From the NCBI GenBank assembly GCA_002427815.1, contig DIZF01000020.1:60330-124329 (forward strand): DNA of 64,000 bases, given 5' to 3'. The notes beneath the pieces are model-generated. The model did not search any database. It was not told the DNA's origin and saw only the letters and a list, made by a program, of their open reading frames with translations. Every line of letters starts with the position of its first letter. Within the stretch, counting starts at the first letter, position 1. Origin of the DNA: Ramlibacter tataouinensis. GTDB lineage: Bacteria; Pseudomonadota; Gammaproteobacteria; Burkholderiales; Burkholderiaceae_C. A program made the position numbers and the translations under genes. Positions 1 through 9,648 of this stretch are shown piece after piece.

Positions 1-1557
1 GGCAGCTTCCCCTACACGGCGGGCACCTTCGCCTTCAAGCGCGAGAACGAGGACCCGACCCGGATGTTCGCCGGCGAGGGCGACCCCTTCCGCACCAACC
101 GCCGCTTCAAGCTGCTGTCCGAAGGCCTGCCGGCCAAGCGCCTGTCGACGGCTTTCGATTCGGTCACCCTCTACGGCAACGACCCCGACCTGCGCCCCGA
201 CATCTACGGCAAGGTCGGCAATTCGGGCGTGTCGATCGCCACGCTGGACGACATGAAGGTGCTGTATTCCGGCTTCGACCTGTGCAGTCCCAGCACCTCG
301 GTCTCGATGACCATCAACGGGCCGGCACCGTCCATCCTGGCAATGTTCATGAACACGGCCATCGACCAGAACCTGGAGAAATTCAAGGCCGACAACGGCC
401 GCGATCCCACCGACACCGAGGCCGCGAAGATCCGAGAATGGGTACTGGCCAACGTGCGCGGCACGGTGCAGGCCGACATCCTGAAGGAAGACCAGGGCCA
501 GAACACCTGCATCTTCTCCACCGAGTTCAGCCTCAAGGTGATGGGCGACATCGCGGAGTATTTCGTTCACCACAACGTGCGCAATTTCTATTCGGTGTCG
601 ATCTCTGGCTATCACATCGCGGAAGCCGGCGCCAACCCGATCAGCCAGCTGGCCTTCACCCTTTCCAACGGGTTCACCTTCGTGGAAGCGTATCTGGCGC
701 GCGGCATGCACATCGACGACTTCGCGCCGAACCTGTCGTTCTTCTTCTCCAACGGGATGGACCCGGAATACACGGTGATGGGCCGGGTGGCGCGGCGCAT
801 CTGGGCCGTGGCCATGAAGGAGAAGTACGGAGCGAATGAACGCTCCCAGAAACTGAAATACCACATCCAGACCTCCGGCCGCAGCCTGCACGCGCAGGAG
901 ATCCAGTTCAACGATATCCGCACCACGCTGCAGGCGCTGATCGCGATCTACGACAACTGCAACTCGCTGCACACCAATGCCTTCGACGAGGCCATCACCA
1001 CTCCGACCGAGGAGAGCGTGCGGCGAGCGATGGCCATCCAGATGATCATCAACCGGGAATGGGGACTGGCGAAAAACGAGAACCCCAATCAGGGCGCCTT
1101 CATCATCGAGGAGCTCACCGAACTGCTGGAAGAGGCCGTGCTGGCCGAATTCGACCGCATCGCCGAGCGCGGCGGCGTGCTGGGCGCGATGGAAACCGGT
1201 TACCAGCGCGGCCGGATCCAGGACGAGAGCATGCACTACGAGATGCTCAAACACACGGGCGAGCTTCCCATCATCGGCGTCAACACCTTCCGCAACCCGC
1301 ACGGCGACGCCGTGCAGGACAAGCTCCTGCTGGCGCGCTCGACCGAGGAGGAAAAGCAAGGCCAGCTCAAGCGCCTGCAGGGCTTCCACGCCCGCAACGC
1401 GGGTGAGGCGCCCGCCATGCTCAAGCGCCTGCAGCAGGCCGTCATGGACAACGGCAACGTGTTCGCCGTGCTGATGGACGCGGTGCGCGTGTGTTCCCTG
1501 GGTCAGATCACGAATGCCCTGTTCGAAGTCGGCGGGCAGTACCGCCGGAACATGTGA
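1..1557 (+). CDS. icmF: Fused isobutyryl-CoA mutase IcmF, 3' part (5' end outside window)
   Basis: The reading frame is open from base 1, so this is the C-terminal 518 residues of a longer protein. It matches the substrate-binding mutase domain of the B12-dependent acyl-CoA mutases (motifs [20 protein letters not shown] and [19 protein letters not shown]). These enzymes rearrange isobutyryl-CoA and n-butyryl-CoA by a radical mechanism. The protein stops right after the mutase domain. Methylmalonyl-CoA mutase carries its B12 domain at the C-terminus, whereas IcmF carries B12 and G-protein domains at the N-terminus, so this end favours IcmF. The N-terminal domains cannot be seen, so the assignment rests on the mutase part. 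The stop codon overlaps the start of the downstream thioesterase. Confidence 0.88.
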   Translation, partial: GSFPYTAGTFAFKRENEDPTRMFAGEGDPFRTNRRFKLLSEGLPAKRLSTAFDSVTLYGNDPDLRPDIYGKVGNSGVSIATLDDMKVLYSGFDLCSPSTSVSMTINGPAPSILAMFMNTAIDQNLEKFKADNGRDPTDTEAAKIREWVLANVRGTVQADILKEDQGQNTCIFSTEFSLKVMGDIAEYFVHHNVRNFYSVSISGYHIAEAGANPISQLAFTLSNGFTFVEAYLARGMHIDDFAPNLSFFFSNGMDPEYTVMGRVARRIWAVAMKEKYGANERSQKLKYHIQTSGRSLHAQEIQFNDIRTTLQALIAIYDNCNSLHTNAFDEAITTPTEESVRRAMAIQMIINREWGLAKNENPNQGAFIIEELTELLEEAVLAEFDRIAERGGVLGAMETGYQRGRIQDESMHYEMLKHTGELPIIGVNTFRNPHGDAVQDKLLLARSTEEEKQGQLKRLQGFHARNAGEAPAMLKRLQQAVMDNGNVFAVLMDAVRVCSLGQITNALFEVGGQYRRNM

Positions 1558-2018
1558 GTCCCACCGCCTCCGCCGACGACGATGCGATCACCTACCGGGG
1601 CACTGTCTACCCCTGGCATTGCGATCACGTCGGGCACATGAATGTGATGTGGTACGTCGGCAAGTTCGACGAAGCCACCTGGAACCTGTTCCAGCGGGTG
1701 GGGATCACGCCGGCTTACCTGCGAGCCAACCAGCGCGGGATGGCGGCCGTGGACCAGCACATCCAGTACCAGCGCGAACTGACGGCCGGCGATGTGGTGA
1801 CGATCCGCTCGACGATCCTCGAAATCGAGGGCCGGAAGATCCGCTTTCGCCATGAAATGACGAATGGGGATACCGGTGAAGTCGCGGCCGTGACAACCTT
1901 GTTGGGGGTCCACATGGACACCCAGGCGCGCAAGTCCTGCCCTTTCCCCGCCGAGGTGATCGGCCGGGCCCGGCAGCTGTATGGGGCCGTGCCCGCGACA
2001 CCCGGCGCCCCCGCCTAG
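1554..2018 (+). CDS. Hotdog-fold acyl-CoA thioesterase (4HBT family)
   Basis: A 154-residue single hotdog domain with the motif [20 protein letters not shown] near residues 17-36. Its Asp is the usual catalytic residue of the 4-hydroxybenzoyl-CoA thioesterase family. The chosen start is the GTG at 1554, which overlaps the icmF stop as GTGA. An ATG further upstream (1491) lies inside icmF and would add 21 residues unlike the family. The probable role is hydrolysis of a short acyl-CoA related to IcmF metabolism, for example release of a stalled CoA ester. The coupling supports a shared pathway, but the substrate cannot be read from the sequence. Confidence 0.82.
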   Translation: MSPTASADDDAITYRGTVYPWHCDHVGHMNVMWYVGKFDEATWNLFQRVGITPAYLRANQRGMAAVDQHIQYQRELTAGDVVTIRSTILEIEGRKIRFRHEMTNGDTGEVAAVTTLLGVHMDTQARKSCPFPAEVIGRARQLYGAVPATPGAPA

Positions 2019-2159
2019 GCGCCACCTTGGCGAAGACCGGCCGACACGCAGAACTACCTAGGGTCTTACCCACTACCGCACTGCAACATGCATCCCTAGC
2101 ATTCGGCATCTTCCACGCTGGGCACGGCTGTCCGGCATTTCGACAACCAGGAGCGCGAT

Positions 2160-2933
2160 TTGTCGGGTGAGTTCATTCTCGAAACGAAGGGCTTGACCAA
2201 GGAGTTCAAGGGATTTGTCGCGGTCAACAACGTCGACCTGAAGGTCCGCCGCGGCCACATCCATGCGTTGATCGGACCCAACGGCGCCGGCAAGACCACC
2301 TTTTTCAATCTTCTGACCAAATTCCTGCCGCCCACGCGCGGCACCATCACCTATCAGGGCGTGGACATCACCCACGAAAGGCCGGCGCAAACCGCGCGCC
2401 GGGGCATCGTGCGCTCGTTCCAGATTTCGGCCGTGTTCCCCCACATGACCGTGCTGGAAAATGTCAGGGCGGCCCTGCAACGCAACCTCGGGACCTCCTT
2501 CCACTTCTGGAAGCCAGAGAAATCCCTGGCGCACCTGCATCAACGCGCCGGCGAGCTCCTGGCGGCGGTGGACCTGGCGCAGTTCGCCAACGAGTTGACG
2601 GTGAACCTGCCTTATGGGCGCAAGCGCGCGCTGGAGCTCGCCACCACCATGGCGCTGGAGCCCGAGTTGATGCTGCTGGACGAGCCGACCCAGGGCATGG
2701 GCCACGAGGACGTGGACCGCGTGACGGGGCTGATCAAGAAGATGTCCGCCGGCCGCACGATCCTCATGGTCGAGCACAACATGAACGTGGTTGCATCGAT
2801 CGCCGACCGCATTACGGTATTGCAGCGTGGGGCCATCATCGCGGACGGCCCTTACGCGGAGGTCTCAGCCAACCCGCTGGTGATCGAAGCCTATATGGGC
2901 ACATCCGATGCCGCATTGCAGGGAGCCCACTGA
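2160..2933 (+). CDS. livG: LIV-type ABC transporter ATP-binding protein LivG
   Basis: A 257-residue ATPase of the branched-chain amino acid (HAAT) importer family. Walker A is GPNGAGKTT near residues 39-47, the Walker B region is LMLLDEPTQGMG, and the switch His is in MVEHNMNVV. The C-terminal extension is typical of LivG. The start is TTG at 2160, preceded by AGGAG about 8 nt upstream; the first in-frame ATG would remove conserved sequence. It would couple ATP hydrolysis to uptake through LivH/LivM. The substrate could be branched-chain amino acids or other small carboxylic or aromatic acids. The nearby acyl-CoA genes leave that open. Confidence 0.9.
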   Translation: MSGEFILETKGLTKEFKGFVAVNNVDLKVRRGHIHALIGPNGAGKTTFFNLLTKFLPPTRGTITYQGVDITHERPAQTARRGIVRSFQISAVFPHMTVLENVRAALQRNLGTSFHFWKPEKSLAHLHQRAGELLAAVDLAQFANELTVNLPYGRKRALELATTMALEPELMLLDEPTQGMGHEDVDRVTGLIKKMSAGRTILMVEHNMNVVASIADRITVLQRGAIIADGPYAEVSANPLVIEAYMGTSDAALQGAH

Positions 2934-2938
2934 ATATG

Positions 2939-3013
2939 GCCCCCACGCTTCTCACTTCGTGTCCTGCGCTGCCCGGATATTGCGCCCAAGCCCGCCCAGG
3001 GGCGGCCCGTCGG
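2939..3013. repeat. Dispersed GC-rich repeat, copy A (intergenic livG-livF)
   Basis: This spacer begins GCCCCCACGCT, continues through a variable hairpin segment and CGCTGCCC, and ends with GGGGCGGCCCG. The same ordered blocks occur at 15411-15494 and, on the other strand, inside murE at 43457-43540. Copy A is partly degraded in the middle. I see no coding potential. Confidence 0.6.
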
Positions 3014-3021
3014 AGGCCTGA

Positions 3022-3726
3022 ATGACCAAAGAGCTCCTGCGCATCGAAGGCCTGAATGCCTGGTACGGCGAATCTCACATCCTGCACGGCGTCGCCCTCG
3101 TGGTGCACGAGGGCGAAGTGGTGACACTGCTGGGCCGCAATGGCGCGGGGCGCACCACCACGCTGCGTGCCATCGTCGGTCTGACCGGGGCGCGCGCCGG
3201 ATCGATCCGCATCAACGGGGAGGAAGCGATCAAGTTGCCGCCCCACAAGGTCGCCCGGCTGGGCGTGGGGTATTGTCCGGAGGAACGGGGCATCTTCGCC
3301 AGCCTGTCGGCCGAGGAAAACCTGATGTTGCCCCCCGTCATCGGACCCGGGGGCATGAGCGTGGACGAGATCTACGCGATGTTTCCGAACCTCCGGGAAC
3401 GGGCGAACAGCCCCGGCACGCGCCTGTCCGGCGGCGAACAGCAGATGCTGGCAGTGGCCAGGATCCTGCGCACCGGCGCGCGACTGTTGCTGCTGGACGA
3501 GATCTCGGAAGGCCTGGCGCCGGTCATCGTGCAGAAGCTCGCCGAGATGATCCTCACGCTCAAGTCCAAGGGCTACACGATCGTCCTGGTGGAGCAGAAC
3601 TTCCGTTTCGCGGCGCCGCTGGCCGACCGTTTCTACGTGATGGAACACGGGCGGATCGTCAAGCAGTTCGAGCAGGCCGAGCTGAACCAGAACATGGCGA
3701 TGCTCCACGAGTACCTCGGAATCTAG
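3022..3726 (+). CDS. livF: LIV-type ABC transporter ATP-binding protein LivF with altered Walker A
   Basis: A 234-residue second ATPase of the importer. The signature is LSGGEQQMLAVAR, Walker B is LLLLDEISEGLAP, and the switch His position is occupied by Gln in LVEQN, which is common in LivF. The Walker A loop reads GRNGAGRTTT at residues 38-47, so the nucleotide-binding Lys is Arg44 (codon CGC at 3151-3153). A Lys codon would need at least two base changes, so one sequencing error does not explain it. LivG keeps its Lys, so the pair may use one canonical and one altered ATP site. It is separated from livG by repeat copy A and lies 43 nt before the binding-protein gene. Confidence 0.9.
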   Translation: MTKELLRIEGLNAWYGESHILHGVALVVHEGEVVTLLGRNGAGRTTTLRAIVGLTGARAGSIRINGEEAIKLPPHKVARLGVGYCPEERGIFASLSAEENLMLPPVIGPGGMSVDEIYAMFPNLRERANSPGTRLSGGEQQMLAVARILRTGARLLLLDEISEGLAPVIVQKLAEMILTLKSKGYTIVLVEQNFRFAAPLADRFYVMEHGRIVKQFEQAELNQNMAMLHEYLGI

Positions 3727-3769
3727 GCCGACCACCCCTTCCTTTCACAGTTTTATCCAGGAGAACCTT

Positions 3770-4969
3770 ATGAAACTCAAGACTCTCGTAGCAGCACTGG
3801 CCATCGGCCTGGGCACGTTCGGCGCCTTCGCGCAGACCGCTTCCGGACCGGTCAGGATCGGGTTCATCACCGACATGTCCAGCCTGTATGCGGACATCGA
3901 TGGCCCGGCCGGCGGCGAAATGATCAAGTGGGCGGTGCAGGACTTCGGCGGCAAGGTGCTGGGGCGCCCGATCGAGGTGCTCACTGCCGACCACCAGAAC
4001 AAGGCCGACGTCGCCAGCTCCAAGGCGCGCGAATGGATCGACAAGGACAATCTGGCCATGCTGGTGGGCGGCACCAACTCCGGCACGGCCCTGGCGATGT
4101 CCAAGGTGACTGCGGAGAAGAAACGGCCGTTTCTGGTCATCGGCGCCGGATCGGCCCGTTTGACCAATGACGACTGCACGCCCTACACCGTTCACTACGC
4201 GTACGACACGGTCTCGCTGGCGAAAGTGGCGGGCAACGCGCTGGTCAAGGCCGGCAACAAGACCTGGTTCTTCCTGACGGCCGACTACGCTTTCGGCTAT
4301 TCGCTCGAGGGCGACGCCGCCAACGTGGTCAAGGCCAACGGCGGGACGGTGGTCGGGACGGTTCGGCATCCGCTGAACGCGTCAGACTTCTCGTCCTTCC
4401 TGCTGCAGGCCCAAGCCTCCAAGGCGCAGATCCTGGGCCTGGCCAACGCCGGCGGCGACTTCACCAATGCGATGAAGGCGGCCAAGGAATTCGGCATCAA
4501 CAAGACCATGAAGATCGCCGGCCTGCTGGTGTTCATCAACGACGTGCACAGCCTGGGCCTGGCCAACACCGAAGGCCTGCAGCTGGCCGACAGCTGGTAC
4601 TGGAACCAGGACGACGCTTCGCGCAAGTTCGCCAAGCGCTTTTTCGAGAAGTACAAGCGCATGCCTTCGAGCCTGCAGGCAGCCGACTACTCGGTCACCA
4701 CGACCTACCTGAAGGCAGTTCAAGCCGCGGGCACGACGGACGCCGACAAGGTGATGGCCACGCTCAAATCGATGAAGATCGACGACTTCTACAACAAGGG
4801 CCAGATCCGCGCGGACGGTCGCATGATCCACGACATGTACCTGTTCCAGGTGAAATCGCCCAAGGAGTCGACCACACCGTGGGATTACTACAAGACCATC
4901 GCCAAGGTACCGGGCGACCAGGCCTTCACCACGGTTGCCGAATCGAAGTGCTCGCTGATCAAGAAATAG
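3770..4969 (+). CDS. Periplasmic substrate-binding protein of the LIV-type importer
   Basis: A 399-residue protein of the Leu/Ile/Val-binding (periplasmic-binding type I) family. It has a Sec signal peptide (MKLKTLVAALAIGLGTFGAFA, cleavage probably after AFA near residue 22) and no lipobox Cys. The mature part starts with VRIGFITDMSSLYADIDGP, as in ligand-binding proteins of HAAT importers. The start is supported by AGGAGAACCTT just before the ATG. It would bind the solute in the periplasm and deliver it to LivH/LivM. Proteins of this subgroup also bind aromatic or other carboxylic acids, so the ligand is not assigned. Confidence 0.88.
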   Translation: MKLKTLVAALAIGLGTFGAFAQTASGPVRIGFITDMSSLYADIDGPAGGEMIKWAVQDFGGKVLGRPIEVLTADHQNKADVASSKAREWIDKDNLAMLVGGTNSGTALAMSKVTAEKKRPFLVIGAGSARLTNDDCTPYTVHYAYDTVSLAKVAGNALVKAGNKTWFFLTADYAFGYSLEGDAANVVKANGGTVVGTVRHPLNASDFSSFLLQAQASKAQILGLANAGGDFTNAMKAAKEFGINKTMKIAGLLVFINDVHSLGLANTEGLQLADSWYWNQDDASRKFAKRFFEKYKRMPSSLQAADYSVTTTYLKAVQAAGTTDADKVMATLKSMKIDDFYNKGQIRADGRMIHDMYLFQVKSPKESTTPWDYYKTIAKVPGDQAFTTVAESKCSLIKK

Positions 4970-4981
4970 CAAAAGGGCGGA

Positions 4982-5005
4982 AGGCGGCGGGGCAAACTGC
5001 CGCCT
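4982..5005 (+). promoter_or_regulatory. Intercistronic hairpin between binding-protein and permease genes
   Basis: A perfect 7-bp stem (AGGCGGC paired with GCCGCCT) closes a 10-nt loop, 13 nt after the binding-protein stop codon. It has no T-run, so it is not a strong terminator. In many ABC operons a hairpin at this place protects the upstream mRNA and gives more binding protein than permease. That role is inferred here. Confidence 0.4.
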
Positions 5006-5037
5006 GAGCTGAGGCCCCGCTGAACGAAACGGCATCC

Positions 5038-5922
5038 ATGGAAATATTCGGCATTCCCCTTCAGGCATTTCTCGGCCAGCTGATGCTGGGGCTGGTCAAT
5101 GGCGCTTTCTACGCCATGCTCAGTCTCGGCCTGGCCGTGATCTTCGGCCTGCTGGACATCGTGAATTTCGCCCATGGTGCCCTCTACATGCTGGGCGCTT
5201 TCGCCGCGTACATCATGCTGGACCAGTTCGGCATCAACTACTGGCTGGCCCTGGTGCTGGCCCCTCTTGTCATCGGCGCGCTCGGCGTGGCGATCGAGCG
5301 CGTCTTTCTCAAGCGGCTGTACGGGCTGGACCCGTTGTACGGCCTGCTGCTGACCTTCGGCCTGTCCCTGCTGCTCGAAGGCCTCTTTCGCGAGCTGTAC
5401 GGCGTCTCGGGGCAAAACTACCCGGTACCCGAACTGCTGTCCGGCGCGACCAACCTCGGGTTCATGGTCCTGCCCAACTACCGTGCATGGGTGATTTTCG
5501 CCTCCCTGGCGGTCTGCCTGGGCACCTGGTTCCTGATCGAGCGCACCCGATTGGGCGCTTATTTGCGTGCCGGCACCGAGAACGCCAAACTGGTGCAGGC
5601 GTTCGGGGTGAACGTGCCGATGATGGTGATGCTCACGTATGGCGGCGGCGCTGCATTGGCGGCACTGGCCGGTGTGCTGGCGGCTCCCGTGATCCAGGTC
5701 ACGCCCCTGATGGGTTCGAACCTGATCATCGTCGTGTTCGCCGTGGTCGTGATCGGCGGCATGGGTTCCATCCTGGGCTCGGTGATCACAGGCCTCGGGC
5801 TGGGCGTAGTCGAAGGGTTCACCCGCGTGTTCTACCCGGAGGCTTCGAATGTGGTGGTGTTCGTGGTCATGGTGATCGTGCTGGTGCTGCGCCCGGCCGG
5901 TTTGTTCGGCAAAGAGGCATGA
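5038..5922 (+). CDS. livH: LIV-type ABC transporter permease LivH
   Basis: A 294-residue inner-membrane permease of the LivH type with about eight hydrophobic segments. It has the family motifs GLAVIFGLLDIVNFAHGALY near residues 32-51 and FAVVVIGGMGSILGSV near residues 236-251. With LivM it forms the channel for the solute delivered by the upstream binding protein. The start ATG lies 68 nt after the binding-protein gene. The end overlaps the livM start by ATGA. Confidence 0.92.
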   Translation: MEIFGIPLQAFLGQLMLGLVNGAFYAMLSLGLAVIFGLLDIVNFAHGALYMLGAFAAYIMLDQFGINYWLALVLAPLVIGALGVAIERVFLKRLYGLDPLYGLLLTFGLSLLLEGLFRELYGVSGQNYPVPELLSGATNLGFMVLPNYRAWVIFASLAVCLGTWFLIERTRLGAYLRAGTENAKLVQAFGVNVPMMVMLTYGGGAALAALAGVLAAPVIQVTPLMGSNLIIVVFAVVVIGGMGSILGSVITGLGLGVVEGFTRVFYPEASNVVVFVVMVIVLVLRPAGLFGKEA

Positions 5923-6878
5923 GCGTGAATTCTTCAGTCAAACTCGTTCGCATCACATACATGGTCCTGCTGGCGCTATTGCTGGTGGCGCCGTTGATCG
6001 GGCTGTATCCCGTGTTCCTGATGAAGCTGCTGTGTTTTGCGCTGTTCGCCTGCGCGTTCAACCTGCTGCTGGGCTTCACCGGGCTGCTCTCGTTCGGGCA
6101 TGCGGCGTTCTTTGGCAGCGGCGCTTACGTTGCGGGCTGGTTCATCAAGGCCCAGGGCTGGTCACCCGAGCTGGGCATGCTGGCGGCCGTGGTGGCTTCG
6201 GCGTTCCTGGGCCTGTTGTTCGGGCTGGTGGCCATCCGTCGACAGGGTATCTATTTCGCGATGATCACCCTGGCGCTGGCCCAGATGCTGTTCTTCATCT
6301 GCCTGCAGGTGCCCTTCACCGGCGGCGAGGATGGACTGCAAGGTGTGCCACGTGGCAGTCTGTTGGGCGTACTGCCGCTCGAGTCCGATACCATGATGTA
6401 CTACGTGGTGGTCGCCATCTTCCTGGCTTGCTTCCTGGCGATCGGCCGCATCGTGACGTCGCCCTTCGGACAGGTGCTCAAGATGATCCGCGAGAACGAG
6501 CCCCGCGCCATCTCGCTGGGCTATGAAGTGGACCGCTACAAGCTGCTGGTCTTCGTGCTGTCCGCCGGCCTGGCCGGCCTGGCGGGCGCCATGAAGACCC
6601 TGGTCATGGGTTTCGCCACGTTGACGGACGTGCAGTGGCAAACGTCCGGCGAGGTGATCCTGATGAGCCTGTTGGGCGGCGTTGGCACGTTCTTCGGCCC
6701 GGTGGCCGGCGCCGGCATCGTGATCGCGCTGCAGGACACGCTCGCCGACAAGGTGGGCGCCTGGGTCACCGTGATCATCGGCGCCATCTTCGTGCTGTGC
6801 GTGCTGGCCTTCCGCAAGGGCGTTGTCGGCGAACTGGATGCATTCCTGCAGCGGCGTCGGGCCCGGACCGCGACCTGA
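5919..6878 (+). CDS. livM: LIV-type ABC transporter permease LivM
   Basis: A 319-residue permease with the LivM motifs GFTGLLSFGHAAFFGSGAYV near residues 47-66 and LMSLLGGVGTFFGPVAGA towards the C-terminus. The start is the ATG at 5919, which overlaps the livH stop as ATGA. The frame is open further upstream but that part lies inside livH. It completes the importer as livG-livF-binding protein-livH-livM, all on one strand. Confidence 0.92.
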   Translation: MSVNSSVKLVRITYMVLLALLLVAPLIGLYPVFLMKLLCFALFACAFNLLLGFTGLLSFGHAAFFGSGAYVAGWFIKAQGWSPELGMLAAVVASAFLGLLFGLVAIRRQGIYFAMITLALAQMLFFICLQVPFTGGEDGLQGVPRGSLLGVLPLESDTMMYYVVVAIFLACFLAIGRIVTSPFGQVLKMIRENEPRAISLGYEVDRYKLLVFVLSAGLAGLAGAMKTLVMGFATLTDVQWQTSGEVILMSLLGGVGTFFGPVAGAGIVIALQDTLADKVGAWVTVIIGAIFVLCVLAFRKGVVGELDAFLQRRRARTAT

Positions 6879-6896
6879 GGCATTGCCGGAATTCCC

Positions 6897-7664
<768 letters not shown>

Positions 7665-7722
7665 CGGAGCGCCGGCCGCGTCGGACTCGCCGCGCGCACA
7701 CCTGAAGCGCTCAGCGCGCGAT

Positions 7723-8619
7723 TCACTTTCGCAGCTGGTCCAGCGCGTAATTCTGCGGCCCGCGGCTGGCGATCTTGATGGCGCCGACCTGGTTGCCCAG
7801 CCGCGCGCAACGCGCCAGCGGCCAGCCTTGCTCCAGGCCATACAGCAGCGCGCCGCGCCAGGCATCGCCGCAACCGGTGGGGTCGACGATCTGCTGGGCC
7901 TGCACGGGTGGAACCAGGGTCTTTTCGCCACCGATCCAGACCTCGCAACCTTCGCCGCCCAGCGTCACCACCAGACCCTGCACGCGGCGCGAGATTTCGG
8001 CGCTGCTCCAGCCGGTGCGCTCGCTGAGCATCTTGCCTTCGTAGTCGTTCACCGTGACCCAGGTCGCCCGGTCGATGAAAGCTGCGAGCTCCCGCCCGTC
8101 GAACATGGGCAGGCCCTGGCCGGGATCGAAGACGAACGGGATGCCCGCCTCCTCGAACTGGACCGCATGCTCGAGCATCGCTACGCGCCCATCGGGCGAA
8201 ATGATCCCCAGCTTGATGTCGGAGCGCGCCTGGAGCCGCGTGACATGGGCATGCATCATGGCACCGGGGTGGAATGCCGTGATCTGGTTGTTGTCCCGGT
8301 CCGTCATGATCATGGCCTGGGCCGTATAGGTCTCGTCCACTTCGCGCACGAACTCGGTGCTGATTCCCAGGGCGTGCAGCCGGGTGATGTAACCGTAGCC
8401 GTCGCTGCCGATCGTGGCCATCGGCAGCGGCTGCCCGCCCAGCAGCTTGAGGCTGTAGGCGATGTTGCCGGCGCAACCGCCGAAATCGCGCCTCAGGGCC
8501 GGGACCAGGAACGATACGTTGAGGATGTGTAGCTGGTCGGGCAGGATCTGCTCGGCAAAGCGCCCCTCGAAGCTCATGATGGTGTCGAAGGCAAGGGAAC
8601 CACAGATCACTGCTGCCAT
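7723..8619 (-). CDS. PfkB-family carbohydrate/nucleoside kinase
   Basis: A 298-residue ribokinase-fold protein. The N-terminal part has the PfkB signature FGGCAGNIAYSLKLLGG. The C-terminal phosphate-binding motif is DPTGCGDAWRGALLYG near residues 242-257, with the catalytic Asp in GCGD. It resembles the adenosine-kinase-like PfkB proteins of beta-proteobacteria, but no sugar or nucleoside can be assigned from sequence alone. It ends the accB-accC-prmA-DUF3426 run and starts 16 nt after the DUF3426 gene, so it is probably cotranscribed. Confidence 0.82.
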   Translation of the reverse strand: MAAVICGSLAFDTIMSFEGRFAEQILPDQLHILNVSFLVPALRRDFGGCAGNIAYSLKLLGGQPLPMATIGSDGYGYITRLHALGISTEFVREVDETYTAQAMIMTDRDNNQITAFHPGAMMHAHVTRLQARSDIKLGIISPDGRVAMLEHAVQFEEAGIPFVFDPGQGLPMFDGRELAAFIDRATWVTVNDYEGKMLSERTGWSSAEISRRVQGLVVTLGGEGCEVWIGGEKTLVPPVQAQQIVDPTGCGDAWRGALLYGLEQGWPLARCARLGNQVGAIKIASRGPQNYALDQLRK

Positions 8620-8635
8620 ATTGATTTGGGTAAGG

Positions 8636-9598
8636 TTATGGATAGAAAGCCAGCAGGCGGTAGCCTGCGATCCGGCCGCCCGATGCGCTGTCGGCTACGG
8701 CCAGCGCCATCGAACTGGACCACTCGGAGACGGGCGCAATCACACCCGGGTTCGGCCCCAGTTCCGCGGGCATCAGGACGCGCCGGACCACGGGGCGGTC
8801 CTGGCCGTCGGTGAGCGTAAGCTCCAGGGCCGGCATCGCCACCTCGGTTGCGCCCTGATTCCTCAAGGTCACCTGCAGGCGATAGGCTTCGCCGCGCAGC
8901 TGGTTGAAGGAAGAACTCTCGATGGCGATCGCATCGATTTTTCGTTGCGGGCCGATGGCGCAGTTCAACGGTCTGCACAGCATGGCCAGCCAGGGCCTCA
9001 GCGCAGGCTCGGACGCGGCCAGGCGATCCCGGTCCTGCACCGCCGCCTGCAACACCAGCAGCGCCGCCAACGCGACGACCGCAAGCCACATCAGCGCGCG
9101 AACGGCCGGACGGGCCCAGAAGGCTTGGCGCCGGGCCTGGCGCACGAACGTCAGGTCTTCAAGTTCCGGCTCGGGCTCGATCAGGGACGAGGAAGCGGAC
9201 GAAGGCCCTTCTTCGTCCTCGGCAGCGTCCTGCCGGCGCAGTTCAAACGGCCGGTCCAGCGGATCCTCCCGCAACGCCAGCGCTTCAGCGTCGATCAGCG
9301 CCGAATCCGGCGTTTCCGAAAGAAGGCCCTCGTCGATTTCGCTGTTGGACGACGAGCCGAACGCCTGGCTCTGCGGCCCTGCCGCGAAGGCAGGCGCAGG
9401 CATGGCCTGGACACTGCGCGCCGGCCCATTCTCGACCGCGGGCTGTGCCGAGGGTGCCGCGGCTGCCTGCAGGTGGGCGCTGGCATCGAAGATCTCTGAA
9501 CAATGGCCGCAGCGCACCCAGCCTTCGGAGATCTTCAGCTGGTCGGGCACGACTTTGAACATCGTCCCGCAGGCGGGACAGCGCGTGATCAGGCTCAT
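8636..9598 (-). CDS. Zinc-ribbon, DUF3426 membrane protein
   Basis: A 320-residue protein. The N-terminal MJ0042-type zinc ribbon has CPACGTMF and CGHCSEIF (residues 8-34). An acidic, Ser/Glu-rich linker follows, then one transmembrane segment (LMWLAVVALAALLVLQAAV, near residues 172-190) and a DUF3426 domain that should lie outside the membrane. The start is the ATG at 9598, directly before the zinc ribbon; an upstream in-frame ATG adds unrelated residues. TACAAT lies 9 nt before this ATG without a Shine-Dalgarno sequence. The function is unknown. The position after prmA is conserved in beta-proteobacteria as I recall. Confidence 0.82.
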   Translation of the reverse strand: MSLITRCPACGTMFKVVPDQLKISEGWVRCGHCSEIFDASAHLQAAAAPSAQPAVENGPARSVQAMPAPAFAAGPQSQAFGSSSNSEIDEGLLSETPDSALIDAEALALREDPLDRPFELRRQDAAEDEEGPSSASSSLIEPEPELEDLTFVRQARRQAFWARPAVRALMWLAVVALAALLVLQAAVQDRDRLAASEPALRPWLAMLCRPLNCAIGPQRKIDAIAIESSSFNQLRGEAYRLQVTLRNQGATEVAMPALELTLTDGQDRPVVRRVLMPAELGPNPGVIAPVSEWSSSMALAVADSASGGRIAGYRLLAFYP

Positions 9599-9648
9599 GA
9601 GCGAAGAATTGTAGCCAGGGGACCGCCAACGCCTCGCCACCTGCCCCA

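Noticed and set aside
2019..2159. Possible operator (GGGTCTTACCC and TGCAACATGCA palindromes) upstream of livG
   Set aside because: The palindromes are short and no regulator gene or second copy in the window supports them, so I do not list them as a feature.
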